Part shown: positions 42,955 through 53,070 of the stretch, one piece after another
How positions within the stretch are numbered: position 1 is the first letter of the stretch
Layout: each line of letters begins with the position of its first letter
Assembly (NCBI GenBank): GCA_028554755.1
Contig: JAPTOF010000030.1
Coordinates: 248,001-312,000, forward strand
Length of the DNA: 64,000 nt
Origin: Cordia subcordata
Lineage: Eukaryota > Streptophyta > Magnoliopsida > Boraginales > Cordiaceae
Direction: 5' to 3'
Position numbers and translations under genes: made by a program
The notes under the pieces: generated by a model
Database searches by the model: none
The model's input: the letters and a program-made list of their open reading frames with translations, nothing else
Told to the model about the DNA's origin: nothing

Positions 42955-44657
42955 GAACCTTGATCTTATTAATAAGGAGAAGAGGCTTTTGGTTAGATTG
43001 GAAAAGCTTGATGCTATATACAAAGCCATGCTCTACCAAAAATCAAGACTTTTTTGGATCAAAGAAGGTGATACAAGCTCAACTTTCTTCTTAAAGGCCA
43101 TGACTGGAAGAAGACTCAACAATACTATTCATGCCATCAATAATGATAGTAGACAGCTTCTTTTGGAAGATTTTGAGGTGAAAAATGAGTTCATTGCTTA
43201 CTACAAAAGCTTTCTGGAACATCAACCACTTCGCTTGCTAATGTGAAAGTTGTTAGAAACATCATTGGGAAGTCTATTGACTATGGTCTTGCTGCCTCTC
43301 TCAGTGCCCCTATTACAAATGTTGAGATTAAGGAAGCCCTTTTCTCTCTTAATCCTAACAAGAGCCCGAGGCTGGATGGTTTTAACTTACTTTTTTACAT
43401 GGTGGCTTGGGAGATTGTGGAAGAAGATGTGACAAAGGCCATAAGATCTTTCTTTGACTCAAGTACCCTTTTTAAGGAGGTAAATGCTACTATCATCACC
43501 CTTATGCCTAAAATCCCTAACATAGCTATGGTTAAAGATTTTAGGCCAATTTTTTGTTGTAACTCCATCTATAAATGCATTTCCAAAATCATTGCAAATA
43601 GGCTTAAAGTTTTCTTACCTCACATCATCTTTTGGAACTAATCAGCCTTTATCCAAAAATAGACACATCATTGAGAACATTCTTATTGCTCATGATCTTT
43701 TGAAGGGTTACTCTAGAAGCCACATCTCTTATAAGCATGCACTCAAAGTTGACATCATGAAAGCTTTCGATTCCTTGAATTGGAACTTTATTGAATGTAC
43801 CTTACTTGCTTTTGGTTACCCTTCCAACTTTGTGAAGTGGATTATGGCTTGTCTAAGATCACCTGGCTTCTTTATTGCTCTTAATGGTGGCTTGGAAGGA
43901 TATTTTTATGGTGCTATTGGCATAAGGAAAGGAGATCCCATTTCTTCTTATCTTTTTGTCATTTGTTTGGAGGTGCTTTCTTGTATGATGAATAAGTTGG
44001 GAGACAATTTGAATTTTCATTTTCATCCTAAATGCACTCACTTGAAGTTTAATCATCTTTGTTATGTAGATGATCTCTTTATCTTTTTCAAGGGTGACAT
44101 GTTTTCTATTGATTGCATCATGGACACTTTGAAGACTTTTGCTTCCTTTTCTGACTGAATATTAATCATGTGAAAAGCGACATCTTTTTGATGGAATATG
44201 AAATGAGGATAAAATTGCAATTATGGAAAAGGTGGGCTTTCATGAGGGAGAGCTCCCTATTCGATATTTGGGCATCCTACTTGTCTCAAGAAAGCTTACA
44301 AAGTTGGATTGCTTCCCATTTATAGAGAAGATAAATGCAAGACTTGACTCTTTGTGTAATATTTGGCTCTTTTTTGTGGGAAGACTTGTGCTTTCAAATC
44401 CACCCTCGTTCAAATTTGTGCTTATTGGGCTAATGCCATTCTTCTCCCAAAAAGACTCTTGGCTGCCATTGAATCAAAATTTATGGCTTTTCTTTCGAGA
44501 GTGACGGGACCTAAAGTTACTTGGAAGGACCTTTACCTCCCACTCAATGAAGGAGGCCTTGGCATTAGGAGAATTGATGAAATCAACAAAATTTTTATGC
44601 TTAAAATATTTTGGAAGATGTATGCCATTAAAGAATCACTTTGGAAAAAATAGATTC
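42955..44657 (+). pseudogene. LINE-I ORF2: RT to thumb
   Basis: Begins KEKRLLVRLEKLDAIYKAML and continues through FWIKEGDTSS, NKSPRLDGFN, VKDFRPIFCCNSIYKC, VDIMKAFDSLNW and IGIRKGDPISSYLF. The catalytic box reads YVDD at 44063-44074 (Asp pair intact, FA changed to YV). The thumb has LPIRYLGILLVSRKL. Frameshifts at about 43240, 43640, 44160 and 44390. N-6 interrupts it at the SLWKK position. Confidence 0.85.
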
Positions 44658-44732
44658 TTTTTTTTTTTTTTGTGCGAGGTAAGTGAGAAATTTACATTTC
44701 AATTGCACTATGGTACAAGAACCATCCATAAT

Positions 44733-44780
44733 CCTCCTAATCTAAGATACAACATGAAAACCAAAGGCAAGAGTAGGAGG
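44733..44780 (-). other. 3'-UTR hairpin of N-6
   Basis: cctccta (44733-44739) pairs with taggagg (44774-44780) around a 34-base loop containing aagatacaac. The stem bases differ from those of N-1 and N-3 while pairing is kept. Confidence 0.65.
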
Positions 44781-45451
44781 GTATGAACCAAAACAAAAAG
44801 AAAGAACAAAACACAGAAAACAAATTACAAGGTCTTCAAGAAGATAGAACAAAAAAAAAATCTCGCAAGTCAATTTTTGGGGAGATGACGCTTCATGGAT
44901 AATTCGAGAGGATTGTCTATGCCTAACATCCTCAATCATCTTTTCCACATTATTCCCGATTGGCAAGTCTTGCTTATCATCAATTCCTTGCATTGCTTCA
45001 ATGTCTTCAACCTCAACATTTCCATCAAGGGCCACACACCAGTTGCCATTCATGAAGCTTTTAGGAGATGAATGGCTAAGGGCTTTTTAGAAGCTTGAAC
45101 TTCATTTGCTTGGGTCATCTTGGTTGCAAGAACATCATTTGATTCAATTACCACACTAGCAAATGGTGTAGGGTTCACATTTGATGTTTTTCTCCAAATG
45201 TTTTTTGTCTTAACATTCCTCCATTCATTCCCTTCATTCTTTTCAACTCTAAATGGTCGGGTGTAGGAACTTGAGGCACATTAGGGCATGTTGCGTGGGA
45301 ATGGCCGACAATCCTGCAAGAAGGACAAACTCGGGGTTTCCAAGCATACTTAACATCTATCTTTGCCCGATCACCATTTCTTAAATTCACATAGGTAGCA
45401 TCCAGGAGAGATTTTGAAAGATCCATCTCTATGTAAACCCTTGCAAAACCA
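44742..45451 (-). pseudogene. N-6 ORF1, C-terminal half
   Basis: Reads FARVYIEMDLSKSLLDATYV and DVKYAWKPRV. The intact knuckle CPSCRIVGHSHATC (about 45280-45320) follows. After a frame change near 45180 an acidic part, NGNWCVALDGNVEVEDIEAM, continues to about 44880. The last open residues overlap the 3' UTR. Truncated at its N-terminal side by the deletion joint. Confidence 0.8.
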
Positions 45452-45541
45452 GGTTATTTAATTTTTCGAGCATGTTTTCTTGGTAGAATTTTTAGAAAAT
45501 ATGGACTAGGATACATCAAACTTAATAATATTGATCCTACA
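45452..45541 (+). repeat. Copia-1 5' LTR remnant (last 90 bp)
   Basis: Matches the last 90 bases of the 3' LTR (52981-53070) with only a few differences and ends CTACA. The first ~1.86 kb of the LTR are missing. Confidence 0.9.
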
Positions 45542-45543
45542 AT

Positions 45544-45555
45544 TGGTATCAGAGC
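45544..45555 (+). promoter_or_regulatory. Primer-binding site of Copia-1
   Basis: TGGTATCAGAGC begins 2 bases after the 5' LTR. It is the standard plant copia site, complementary to the 3' end of initiator-Met tRNA, and primes minus-strand DNA synthesis. Confidence 0.93.
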
Positions 45556-45969
45556 TTAGGCTCACACGCAACATGCTTAGACTATGCAAGAATATTGTAT
45601 TTGCATAAATATATTAGTCATCTTGTGAGTGGCAAGATTAGGAAATCTTGTGTTGCATATATTTGTGGTTTTATGCTTGTATGTGTAGGTAATATAAAAT
45701 CCCCTTGATAGTTCATATGTATGCATGATAGATTTTCATGTACGGTCAACAAAGCTTGGCCATAGGCGATTTCATGTATAAATATTTCTGGTTATTGCTT
45801 TAGTTTCATTTAAAAGAAGTATAGGATGTTTTGATATCCTTGTAATATTTCTTTATGAAACTTGTATTAGCAATAGCAAAGTGTATTATTGTAATCTTTG
45901 AAGGCCAAGGAAAAAAAAAAAGAAGAAGAAAACAGCATGGAGGAATACTCTACTGGGTGCAAGTCAGAT

Positions 45970-46095
45970 GATCGGTTGGACCTAACCGGTAGACCGATAA
46001 GGCGTCCAGCTAGGTCGACTGGCTACTTTAGATAGCAAAAATTCCTGAAGCAATTGGAGGTGGTCGACCGGCTCTTATTGACGGTCAACCGACTG
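45970..46095 (+). repeat. GTCGACC-like palindrome array in Copia-1 leader
   Basis: ATCGGTTGGACC, ACCGGTAGACCGAT, AGGTCGACTGGC, TGGTCGACCGGC (8-base palindrome GGTCGACC at 46062-46069) and ACGGTCAACCGAC within 125 bases. The words resemble those in the U3 of the gypsy-family LTRs. Confidence 0.65.
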
Positions 46096-46720
46096 AGGCA
46101 GAAAAAGCTACTATATGTGCTGTTTTTGTTAAAGATTGTAAGGAGCCATCAAAGAGGGATTCTAACATATTTTGGTGGATGTTTATAATGCATTGGTATA
46201 TGTTTTAACATATTTGCATTATCATAATTGCCACTTAGAAATATGTCCACTCATTAGGATTTATAAAAATCAGTCATACCTATGAGTTGATTCTCAAGGA
46301 GAGTTAAGTTTATGAGAATGGCTTAGACAAGATAATTATAAGCAGCTATGTCTAAAGATGCCATGAGATCTCATGACAACATTAACAGAACTTAACTTGA
46401 GATTTACATTTATATATCAACCTAAGGGTCTATGCACCCAGATTTAGGTAAGCGATCTATTGTGATATTGCAATGTTTGAGTAACACAAAGGGGATTTAC
46501 GAAAATCTAAAATGTGTTTACATGTAAAACAAAGCAAGAATATCAAAGGAAACCCTTAAGTTAAAATATTAAGTGGGAGAGGGGACTGGAAATACCCCAC
46601 AACTTGCCATATCCGATTCATGTTAATGATAAATATCATTAACTTCCCCAACAGAAGGTGACACTTTGTCTAGATTTAACAAGATGAAACATAAATTGTT
46701 TATTCAAAAGGATGTTAGTA

Positions 46721-47030
46721 AGTTCGGCCATCCCATCGGTGGAGTTCTTCACTAAAGATCGCTTTACTCAATATTGATTAAAGTCACTACCCTATCGGAA
46801 GGCTAATATCAAGAATGTTACGGGGAATAAACATTAGGAATGGGTGTACACTCAACTTAAATGATAGGTTCAGCTATCCGATCGATAGAGTTCGCTACCG
46901 GATTAAGAAGCCAAACAAAACAGTGATTGAATTATTCAATTGGATCATATGCAAATAATTGTTAATTCAAAAAAGTAGTGGCACTTAACTTAACATTCTT
47001 AAGTTCAGCCATCCCATCAGTGGAGTTCTT
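46721..47030 (+). repeat. Three dispersed ~30-bp leader repeats
   Basis: Related words at 46721-46750, 46867-46899 and 47002-47030. All share the pattern GTTCxGCyATCCxATCrrTrGAGTTC. They are spaced about 140 bases apart just before gag. Confidence 0.75.
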
Positions 47031-47187
47031 ATGAAGACGTTAAGACACTGTTACATTGAGTAGTTCAAAGGGTTGATATACTCAAAGGCAAATGACATAA
47101 AAAGTACTTGTATGTTTTATTTCCAAAGATAGCATACATATTATACATGCATCAATTAATTATGATTATATTGTTGTATCTAGAAAA

Positions 47188-47990
47188 ATGTCTTCGTTCA
47201 ATCCATTAGCTACAATTCTCAAAGAGCACAAGCTCACTGGGCCGAATTTTGTGGACTGGGAATAAAACTTGGACATAGTACTCACCGCAGAAGAGTACAA
47301 GTATGTCCTGACAACTCCTTTTCCTGTTGTGAGGGCTAACTCTTCTGAAGCCCAGAAAGATGCTGAGGTAAAATGGCAGAAAGCTAATAGTATGGCCAAG
47401 TGCTATATGATGGCTTCTGTGTCAGATATTTTGCAGAGCAAGCATCATCATATGGAAACTGCAAAAGAAATCATTACCTCACTGTCTCGTATGTTTGCTG
47501 ATAAGAGCAGGCCAGCAAGGCAAGGTGCTGTTAGAGAAATTATGAATAAAAAAATGGCAGAAGGAGCATCTGTCAGGGAGCATATGCTCAAAATGATGGA
47601 TTACTTCAATACTGCCGAGATCCTAGGAGCAAACATAGATGAACAATCAAAGGTAGACATGATTTTGGAGACTCTACTGTCATCCTATACTCAGTTCAAG
47701 ATTCATTATAATATGAGCAAGATGAACATGGATATGACGGAATTAATGAAATAGCTCCTAGCTGTAGACGCCATAATAAAAAATAAAGGCCACATAACTA
47801 TGGTTCAAGCGTCCACTTCTGGACTTAACCCGAAAGAGAGAAAGTTCAAAGGAAAGGGGAAGCAAAAACGTGGTCAAGGGAAAAAGAAGAGAAATAGTGA
47901 ATAGCCCAGGCAGTTAATAGGTGAAAATCCCAAAGACAAATGCTTTAAATGTGGCCTTAAAGGACATTGGAAAAAGGATTGCCCGAAGTA
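47188..47990 (+). pseudogene. Copia-1 gag
   Basis: Starts MSSFNPLATILKEHKLTGPN 50 bases after the last leader repeat, followed by a UBN2-like copia gag domain (DIVLTAEEYKYVLTTPFP through LLSSYTQFKIHYNMSKMN). A Lys/Gly-rich linker and a CCHC knuckle CFKCGLKGHWKKDC (about 47941-47982) follow. In-frame stops occur at about 47263, 47752 and 47902, with no frameshift. The capsid protein would package the element's RNA. Confidence 0.9.
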
Positions 47991-49400
47991 CTTGGCACGA
48001 GGCCAGATAGGTACACCTCTTTTGTTCTACATTGAAACCTGCTTAGTGGTTGATTCTACTGATTCTTGGATTGTAGAGTCTGGAGCCACTAACCATATTT
48101 GCAATTCTTTGCATTGGTTTTTGGAAATGAAGGAACTAGCTAAAGGGGAGTTTGCTCTAAGGTTAGGTAATGGAGCAAAAGTATGGGCTGTAGCAGTGGG
48201 AGGAATATGCTTAAATTTTTCATGTAAAAGGAAGTTATTTTTGAACAACGTTTATTATGTTTTGGATGTACGTAAAAACCTTATCTCTGTTATGCAATTA
48301 ATATTAGATGGTTTTTGCATTAATTTCCATTCTGGTGTTGATATCAGTAGAGATGGAAGCATTATTTGTTCCGGTAGCATGCATGATAACTTGTTCTATA
48401 TAAAACCTATTACAAACTCACTGCATAATATAGAACAAACTAATTCCCAAAAAAGAAAGGTTTCTTCAACCAATGGTACTTATCTTTGGCACCTACGCTT
48501 AGGACATATCAATCAAAAGCGAATTCGGAGATTAGTCAAGGATGGGCATCTTAGCTCATTAGATCTCGAAGATCTACCTCCGTGTGAATCTTGTCTCAAA
48601 GGGAAGATGACTAAATGGTCATTTTCTTCTAAAGGACAAAGGGCTAAAGAAGTATTGGAATTGGTTCACACTAATGTGTATGGTCCTATGAGCAAACCAG
48701 CATCAGGAGGTTATGAGTATTTCATTACTTTTACTGATGATTACTCTTGGTATAGATATGTATATCTGATGTGACACAAGTCTGAATCTTTTGCGAAATT
48801 CAAAGAGTTCAAAGCTGAGGCAGAGCGAAAATTAGATAAATATATCAACGCCCTTCGGTCCGATCGAGGTGGCGAATACCTCTGGGGTGAGTTCAGAGAC
48901 TATCTTACACAAGAAGGGATAGTGTCTCAGTTGACTGCACCAGGGACTCCTCAGCAAAATGGGGTAGTAGAGAGAAGATATCATACCCTATTGGATATGG
49001 TTAGGTCAATGATGAGTCATGCATCATTACCTTTATCTTTTTGAGGGTATGCCATTGAAACAGTGGCATACATCTTGAACTTGGTACCATCTAAATCAGT
49101 ACCTAAGACACCTCAAGAAATGTGGACTGGGCATAAGCCTAGTTTAAATCATCTCCACATTTGGGGCTGTCCAGCTTATGTACTTAATAGTAAAGCTTCA
49201 AAATTGGAACCAAGATCTGAGTTATGTTATTTCATTGGATATCCTAAGGGAACCAGAGGTAGGATCTTTTATAATCCTAAGGAGCAAAAGGTGTTTATAA
49301 GCACCCATGCTAGATACTTAGAGAATAATGAAATGGTCTAGAAAACACCATATTCTGAAGTTGTTCTAGATGAGATTTCACAAGAATCTCCAGTAAGACT
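47991..49400 (+). pseudogene. Copia-1 protease and integrase
   Basis: In the gag frame. Protease: SWIVESGATNHIC, where the catalytic Asp of the D-S-G triad is Glu. GAG-pre-integrase: WHLRLGHINQ...CESCLKGK. Integrase core: HTNVYGPM (first Asp changed to Asn), LRSDRGGEYL (second Asp kept), NGVVERRYHTLLDMVRSMM (Glu kept). Stops at about 48772 and 49042. After about 49390 the frame shifts. Two catalytic residues are already altered, so the copy is inactive. Confidence 0.9.
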
Positions 49401-51108
49401 GTGGTAACTGTGAATGAAAAAGATCAGCATATTACACCTAATATATCAGAGCATCGTCGTAGTGGGAGGATGTCCAGGCCTCCTGATAGATACTATGGAG
49501 AGTCCTTTCAGACTTCTTCAAAGAATCAGGTGGTGGATCCCACAAGTTATGATGAAGTAGTTTCCGACATAGATGCTGACCAATGGCATAAGGCAATGGA
49601 TTCAGAGTTAGAATCTATGTATTCTAACAAAGTCTGCGATCTTGTAGTTCAACCTGAAGAGGTAAAACCTATTGGGTGCAAATGGGTCTATAAGAGAAAA
49701 AGAGTTGATGGAAAAGTTGAAATCTTTAAAGCAAGGTGGTGGCAAAAGGTTATACTTAGAAAGAAGTGATTGATTATGAGGAAACTTTCTCACCAGTAAC
49801 CATGCTTAAATCCATCAGGATACTCCTAGCCATTGCTTGTCATTATGACTATGAGATATGGCAAATGCACGTCAAGATAGCCTTTCTTAATGGGGAACTT
49901 GACGAGACCATTTATATGACACAACGAGATTGATACATTGCTAAAGGCCAGGAACATATGGTTTGTAAATTAAAGAAGTCCATTTATGGATTAAAACAAG
50001 CATCTAGAGCATGAAACATCAAATTTGATCGAGCAATTAAATCTTATGGTTTTGATCAAAATATTGATGAACCTTGCGTATATAAGAGGCGTAATGGAAA
50101 TGCTATAGCTTTTTTGGTTCTGTATGTGGATGATATCCTACCAATTGGAAATGATGTAGGGATGTTAATATCTATCAAGGTTTGGCTTTCTACTTAATTT
50201 CAAATGAAGGATTTAGGATAAGCTAGTTAAGTTCTAGGCATCAAGCTTATGCGAGATCATAAGAACAAAAGGCTAGCCCAATCTCAAGCTTCATTTATTG
50301 AGAAGATATTAGTCAAGTTTAACATGCAAAACTCTAAGAAGGCCTCGTTACCTTCTAGACATGGAGTTTATCTATCTCGGGATCAATGTCCTAAAACACT
50401 TGAGAAGATAGAGAGCATGAAGCGAGTTCCTTATGCTTCAACAGTTGGAAGCCTCATGTATGTCACGTTATGTACTAGACCAGATATCTGCTTTGCTGTT
50501 GGCATGGTTAGTAGATATCAGTCAAACCCTGGACCGGCACATTGGGCCGCGGTTAAGCATATATTCAAATTCCTACAAGGAACTAAGGATTATGTACTGG
50601 AATACCGTACAGAATATCTAGCACCATTAGCCTATACAGACTCGGATTTCCAGTCTGACAGAGATTCCAGGAAGTCTACTTTTGGATATGTTTTCACTTT
50701 GTCAAGAGGAGCTATTTCATGGAGAAGTGTGAAGTAAAAATGTACTGCTGACTCTACCATGGAGGCCAAGTATGTAGTAGCATCTGAGGCTGTGAAAGAG
50801 GTAGTATGGCTAAGAAAGTTCCTGTTAGACCTAGAGGTTGTGCCGACAACTCACAGACCAATAACGTTATATTATGACAACAACGGTGCTATTTCACAGT
50901 GCAAAGAGCCCTAGAATCACAAAAAAGGTAAACACATTGAACGGAAATATCATTTGATCCGTGAGTTTTTCCAGAGAGGAGATGTAATAGTTGAAAAGAT
51001 AGCTTCAGTGGAAAACCTGGCGGACCCATTAACAAAGACTCTTCCAGAGAAAATTTTCACCACACATTTAGAGTCCATGGGTATTAGGTTGTGCAGAAGT
51101 GATCTTTA
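49401..51108 (+). pseudogene. Copia-1 reverse transcriptase and RNase H
   Basis: RT: DQWHKAMDSELESMYSNKVC, GCKWVYKRKRVDGKVE, MHVKIAFLNGELDETIYM, IYGLKQASRA (TGA in place of the next Trp), and the catalytic YVDD at 50123-50134. RNase H: YTDSDFQSDRDSRKSTFG, MEAKYVVASEA, LYYDNNGAI, LADPLTKTLP. Frameshifts at about 49760 and 50240 and several stops. C-terminal GIRLCRSDL precedes the polypurine tract. Confidence 0.9.
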
Positions 51109-51110
51109 GT

Positions 51111-51123
51111 GCAAGTGGGAGAT
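51111..51123 (+). promoter_or_regulatory. Polypurine tract of Copia-1
   Basis: GCAAGTGGGAGAT immediately before the LTR start TGTTAGG. This is the usual copia plus-strand primer position. Confidence 0.85.
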
Positions 51124-51488
51124 TGTTAGGATTAGTATGCCCTAAAGCTCACTTGTACATGACATTTTGGATGCTAAACAATGTATAATCATTTTTGTTA
51201 TATGGCATTATGAGTTTCTTACATATCAACTCTATTATGTTTCATTGATGCATGTGTAAAGGCCCCTTGACTTGAACTAATGACTTGGGTGCGCAGTGAG
51301 GCTGGACGTACAGTAGGTCCAAGTCTAGATTTAGTCACGTCATAAATTGAATCCATAACCAAATAGTAGCATTGGGCACTCTACTGGGATAAGGTTATAT
51401 TGAGCAAGTCTCTTCTTTGAGGGTGATCTACCTAGGTCATTGGAGGACTTTCTGGATTTGTCTCAATAGTACGTGTGTCATGTATTAG

Positions 51489-51586
51489 ATATGACCATTA
51501 TGAGTATGTTTTCTAGAGACGTACTATCAAAGAAAGAATATGACCATTATGAGTATGTTTTCTAGAGACGTACTATCAAAGAAAGA
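51489..51586 (+). repeat. 49-bp tandem duplication in Copia-1 LTR
   Basis: Two head-to-tail copies of a 49-base unit beginning atatgaccattatgagtatg (51489-51537, 51538-51586), identical by eye. The corresponding part of Copia-2 is deleted, so its age cannot be compared. Confidence 0.88.
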
Positions 51587-52589
51587 AAATAAGACACTCA
51601 TTGCTACTAAATGATCATTGCTCTTAATCTTTAGTATATGTGGATGAACTAATGAAGTTAGGGGTTTGGTACTTTGATTCACTATGGGTGAGATCTTACT
51701 TAATTAGGATCAACAGCCTTGTGCATTGAGTGCTAATTTCTAATTAATTGGAACATGCATATGCAAAATGGAATCTATGTGCCCCCTTTGGGATTGTCCA
51801 AATTTATCATTCGAATCTAGATCTAGTGATACTACCTTTATATGTGTGTCGGTCATATGCCTTAAGGGTCGCTCCTGAGATCAAAAGATTCCATGACCAA
51901 GGATGGTTGGCAATAGGACAAGAAATCCAACGGATAAAGATACAGCTAAGGAGGTGATAGTACACAGGCCAAAGGACCAGTCTTAGCTGTGGGTATACAT
52001 AGAAAGGCATTATGGTCAGTTGTTTAGTAGGTCAAAGACAAAGTTCACATTCTTTTGATATAAGCTTCTAGGTAATAGCAATTGTTCTTGGAGTGCAACT
52101 TTGATCTTATGGTGGAATAGATCGGAATTAAAAAATAATTATTATGTCGCCTAGATCGGGCAAGGACATTTTTTATTATTTTTGGAAGCCAAGGTTAATT
52201 GTGTCTTCTTGGTCCCTTCCCTAGTTGAAATGACTTTGAGAGAGTAATCTTGAAAGAGCAAATTCCATATTGTGGTAGTAGCCTTTTTGGGCCAAAGCTT
52301 AGAATTGGGTTTGGGCTTTCTTTAGAGTCCAAGATAACCTAATTGGGCCAGGATGGTTTCCTATTAGGCTTGGGCCTCCACATGGATTATGGACTATGTG
52401 TTGGACTTGGATAATGGGTTTGGCCTAAGTCTTCCAAGACAAGTGTACAACTTGCAAAATACTACAAAAACAAGTGGACAACTTGCACAAGTCTTTCAAG
52501 ACAAGATTGACAAGTTACATAAAGGAAATACTACTTGAAATTTTCTCCCACATTGAAAGATTAGCAACTTTGGGTGCCAAGGTTCTCTC

Positions 52590-52597
52590 TATAAATA
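52590..52597 (+). promoter_or_regulatory. TATA box of Copia-1 LTR
   Basis: TATAAATA preceded by a CT-rich stretch, about 480 bases before the LTR end. The corresponding site in Copia-2 is altered. Confidence 0.65.
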
Positions 52598-53070
52598 GAC
52601 AAGACCTTACACCTTTTATGCAATCCACTTTGTAGTTGATTTCTTCCTTTTTGGCAAGAAAATACTACAACACATAGTACACACTTATTGTGTAATTTTT
52701 GCTCTAGTTTTTCAAGAGTGTATTACTTTGCTTCTTCCCACACAAGAGGCTATTCTCTCAAGATAAGTCTCTTTAATCATAGGGAAGAAGAATAAGGAGT
52801 TGCCTATTACGACACCCTTATAGTGAAATTTTTGGCGGCCTTGTTCATGAACGAGAATAAAGCTCAGGACGGTTTTAGCGTCATTAAAGGCCCCACGCTT
52901 CAAGAGGTTAGCTTTATATATTTTTGCAAGTACTAGTTATATTCTATATGTTCTTAAGCATGTTCTTGTGTGTGTTATGTGGTTATTTAATTTTTCGAGC
53001 ATCTTTTCTTGGTAGAATTTTCAGAAAATATGGACTAGGATACATCAAACTTAATAATATCGATCCTACA

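Larger units (their letters stand above)
36947..44657 (+). mobile_element. LINE-I: L1-type LINE, host of N-5 and N-6
   Basis: A plus-strand LINE beginning with 5' UTR sequence (TTTCTCTAGCCTTCTCACAG). It holds ORF1 (split by N-5), EN and RT up to the thumb, where N-6 interrupts it. The rest of the RT, zf-RVT and tail are missing, presumably lost with the deletion at 45451/45452. The 5' boundary is set by where LINE-H RT homology ends. Confidence 0.83.
44658..45451 (-). mobile_element. N-6: ORF1-only retroposon, 5' part lost
   Basis: Minus-strand 3' part of an N-type half-LINE with the tail CTCACTTACCTCGCACA plus 14 A (T-run 44658-44671). It holds a 3' UTR with hairpin and the C-terminal half of ORF1. 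At 45451 it is cut at FARVYIEMDLS and joins copia LTR sequence directly. Confidence 0.82.
45556..47187 (+). other. Copia-1 untranslated leader
   Basis: 1.6 kb between the primer site and gag with no supported gene. It holds an A-run (45909-45920), a GTCGACC-like array (45970-46095), and three related ~30-base repeats in the 3' half (46721, 46867, 47002). Part of it (about 45780-45900) matches the leader of Copia-2. Confidence 0.8.
45452..53070 (+). mobile_element. Copia-1: Ty1/copia LTR retrotransposon with truncated 5' LTR
   Basis: Order: 90-bp 5' LTR remnant, primer-binding site, 1.6-kb leader, gag-protease-integrase-RT-RNase H, polypurine tract, full 3' LTR. Integrase before RT defines the copia superfamily. 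Right flank is gypsy pol (cttca follows the LTR). Left flank is N-6, so the two flanks do not match and the left end was lost in a deletion. Confidence 0.92.
51124..53070 (+). repeat. Copia-1 3' LTR
   Basis: 1947 bp, TG...CA. Non-coding. It has a TATA box (TATAAATA, 52590-52597) in its second half, a 49-bp tandem duplication at 51489-51586, and a 3' end identical in layout to the 90-bp 5' remnant. A diverged, partly deleted copy is at 58963-60229. Confidence 0.9.

Noticed and set aside
45544..45555. tRNA gene fragment
   Set aside because: The 12-base match to initiator-Met tRNA is the copia primer-binding site. No cloverleaf surrounds it.
51748..51957. Plus-strand 69-codon frame in the copia LTR
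   Set aside because: It lies in an LTR, is partly deleted in Copia-2, and shows no domain.
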